Origin: Climacteris rufus
Lineage: Eukaryota; Chordata; Aves; Passeriformes; Climacteridae
Reading direction: 5' to 3'
Assembly: GCA_013398175.1 (NCBI GenBank)
Contig: VZRZ01004360.1
Span: 459-64,458, forward strand
Length of the DNA stretch: 64,000 bases
Shown one piece after another: positions 61,924-64,000 of the stretch. A model generated the notes under the pieces. That model did no database searches and was not told the origin of the DNA. It saw only the letters and a program-made list of their open reading frames with translations. How positions within the stretch are numbered: the stretch's first letter is position 1; each line of letters starts with the position of its first letter. A program made the position numbers and the translations under genes.

Positions 61924-64000
61924 GTATTTTGAAGACAGTATAATCAGCACCTGCCAAACATATTGCCATCTGTTTCCCAAGAACTTTTAGGATTTAAGCA
62001 TACTGTAACTGTGGAGGCAACTTTTACCTAGGGCTTTTGTCTAGTCAGTGTAGGAGATGAAGCATATACTGTGCATTCAAATGATCTTGCATTTACTCTA
62101 GCAGAAAAATTAGTCTTGGATTCTGTATGTGGTTCTGTCCTTGGTTGTCTTTGTTAACCATCATACAGTATGTTCATGGCCCAATTTCTGTATCTATGAA
62201 ACTGCAGTGCCTAATCGCCTTCCCCACAGGGTTGTCAAAAATCTTAAAATAGTATTTGTGAATGAATTTGAAAATGCTGCATATAAAGATTATCTATCTA
62301 GCATTTTGTCTTGCATGTTAGTAGCTTAATGGAGATAACCCAATAGCTTGGCAAATTAACAAATATGCAAGTAGAGCCTCTATTTGAAAATATATTAAGA
62401 TCAGTTTATTTAGATACCTTAATTGTCTTTTTCTTTAATGTAATCCAAAGCATGTAATAAACCATAATTTGATCTGAATTGGAAGTTGGCCCTGGTTTGA
62501 GCTAGGGTTTTGAACCAGATCTCCTGATCTAGAGCTCCCTTCCAACCTAGACTACTTTGTAATTCTAGTCTATGATTTTGTAATGGAACATGGGGTCTCT
62601 TGTCTCTCCGTATCCCCATCTGTCCCCCTCATGCTGTTCATACAAGGACCAGCAGAGAGCTCATGTAGAGCACTTCTAAAATGAGCTGAGAGGATGCTCT
62701 ACCTATACTGTAATTTTTAATGACAAGAAACCCCTTTTTTTATGCATTTATGTACAGTATGAGTACACGTGTGTACAAAAGGACACTTTTTTCATTTTCC
62801 TTTGTGTATCTACAATATACTCAATATACTCAGGAGCATCTAGGAAAAAAGTGTGCTTCAGACTGCTCTGCAACTGCATAGGTTACTCCCAACCAGTCAA
62901 CCCTACTTCTGGTAGCTCCCCGATGTTACCTTTCAGATCACTTGCACACAATATTCTGAAGACCAAAACTGATGAACATTTTCTAGTTTTGACCTTCCTG
63001 CAGTTTGTCTTAATAAAAAGAAGTTCCCATTTTTAACTTGTTCTGATACCAGTCAGTTCAAATTCTACATTAGTAATCCAACCATATAATATTGGCTTGC
63101 ACTGTTTTGGTAAGCCAGAAATTTTCTAGTGAAAAAAAAAAATCTCTGTATCCTTTCCAACTTTCCTGTCAGCTATTCCCAAGACATAAAGAAAGTTTTC
63201 AGGAGAGGATATCATACAAGCACTACTAGCAATGGGACTACTAGACACCTTGCTTGTTCCAAGAAGTGTTACTGCTTTCTGCTTGTGTAGCTCTGCTTCT
63301 GTTCTTTGGTATCTAAAGATTGTGCACCTTCTGACTATTTATTTGAATTCCATTTTTTTGACCTCTTCCCAGAACTTTTTTTCTCTACTTGCAAATACTA
63401 CTTTTGTTGCTGTCATTCAGGGTAAGGAAGGGCTAGAAGCCAGGGCATGCCTATATCCATTGCCCTTTGAGAATGCTGACTTCACTTCCCTTTTCTGAGA
63501 AGTCTGCTGTTTGTTGAATGACAAGACATTTGAATTGCAGTTGATTGTGTGCCAATGTTGTCTTATAATCAAGGAAGCCCCTGCTTACTGATTGTCTTGA
63601 AAACAGTAACTTTCTAAAAGCCCATTGCTTTTTTAATTTAAAAAAATGCTGTTTCATATTTGGGAAGATGTCTATTGTAATTCTAATGGTAGAATAGCTT
63701 TGGCTGCTACTCAGTAGGGGATAAAATCAGACGTTCTAGATAATCCTTGATTTCAGAGGTAAGGTTTCAGGGATGTTTTTAAAGGGTTTGGTAACTGTAA
63801 GTGGTTAACTCCATATGCATATTAATAACTTTGTATCTTTATATCAGAACAGGCTTAAGCAGCAAAAGTTTAGCTTTTTCCAGCTTTACTTGTTAGCCTA
63901 AGTAAAGACACAGTTTCACTACAAATTTATCCATTTAGCTGGTGGCATTGCATTTTTGTTAATATATATGGGTGCACATGGGGAAGGCATTATCATTCTT
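61924..64000 (+). other. RPS6KA5: Intron 12, 3' partial
   Basis: The intron begins at donor gtattt and runs out of the window. The next MSK1 coding segment was not found. It contains a probable CR1 remnant near 62510 and otherwise AT-rich sequence. Confidence 0.85.
62505..62582 (+). mobile_element. Probable short CR1 3' remnant
   Basis: The stretch gaaccagatctcctgatcta, gagctcccttccaacctaga and the tail aattctagtctatgatttt resemble the last 70 bases of CR1 (accagatgatctcc...cccttccaacc...attctatgattct). The fit is degenerate and only this end is present. Confidence 0.6.

Larger units (their letters stand above)
1..64000 (+). other. RPS6KA5: RPS6KA5 (MSK1) gene, 5' two thirds, twelve exons
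   Basis: MSK1 is a nuclear serine/threonine kinase with two kinase domains. It is activated by ERK and p38 and phosphorylates CREB, ATF1 and histone H3. Twelve exons in one frame give 477 codons; human MSK1 has about 802 residues, so roughly 60% is present. The start codon lies before the window, and the rest of the C-terminal kinase domain and the C-terminal tail lie after it. The order of features is glycine loop, ATP-binding Lys67, catalytic Asp163, DFG at 181-183, T-loop Ser198, turn motif Ser346, hydrophobic-motif serines 362 and 367, then a second glycine loop at 419-424 with Lys441. MSK2 (RPS6KA4) and RSK paralogues were considered, but the stretch around ANLTGHAEKVGIENFELL and the linker around FQGYSFVAPS match MSK1. 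All introns start GT and end AG. No frame break is seen, so the gene looks intact. Confidence 0.96.

Noticed and set aside
1..64000. MSK2 (RPS6KA4) or an RSK paralogue as the gene identity
   Set aside because: The N-terminal segment, the inter-kinase linker and the phosphosite spacing follow MSK1 with a constant offset of 14 residues to the human protein.
1..64000. CRISPR array, operons, tRNA or rRNA genes
   Set aside because: No regularly spaced repeats with spacers, no tRNA-like cloverleaf noticed by eye and no rRNA sequence; the window is vertebrate nuclear DNA. A covariance-model scan was not possible.

Overview
The window is a piece of a bird nuclear genome. It holds the 5' two thirds of one protein-coding gene, RPS6KA5 (mitogen- and stress-activated kinase 1, MSK1), on the + strand, and almost everything else is intron. 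A bird is inferred from several CR1 retrotransposon copies with the usual avian 3' ends, from AT-rich introns behind a GC-rich first exon, and from a close residue-by-residue match to vertebrate MSK1. I cannot name the species.

Twelve coding exons could be placed. They carry 1431 nt, or 477 codons, with an unbroken frame and GT/AG ends at every intron. Exon 1 (1-61) is cut by the window start, so the start codon and promoter lie upstream. Exons 2 to 8 (11656-55117) encode the complete N-terminal AGC-type kinase domain. Exons 9 and 10 (56305-57835) encode the linker with the turn and hydrophobic motifs. Exons 11 and 12 (58569-61923) start the C-terminal CaMK-type kinase domain, whose remainder lies beyond position 64000. 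Residue numbers here count from the first codon in the window; adding 14 gives human MSK1 numbering, and on that scale the known phosphosites and catalytic residues fall where expected.

The introns hold a rearranged 2-kb antisense CR1 (20738-22735), another antisense CR1 3' end (41110-41540), two sense CR1 copies (46135-46972 and 53640-54080) and a probable short remnant near 62510. Simple repeats and homopolymer runs are scattered throughout. No second gene, RNA gene, CRISPR array or operon-like arrangement was found.

Two places stand out. At 36911-37552 a 265-bp block appears twice, separated by the start of an LTR-like sequence and a single N. This reads as a mis-joined assembly of a filled and an empty allele of a retroviral LTR insertion. 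At 45971-46095 a near-perfect 125-bp palindrome built of CTA/ACC/AAC triplets lies just upstream of a CR1 copy. I saw no evidence of a new functional system; the window is best described as an ordinary kinase gene with interesting repeat and assembly structure.
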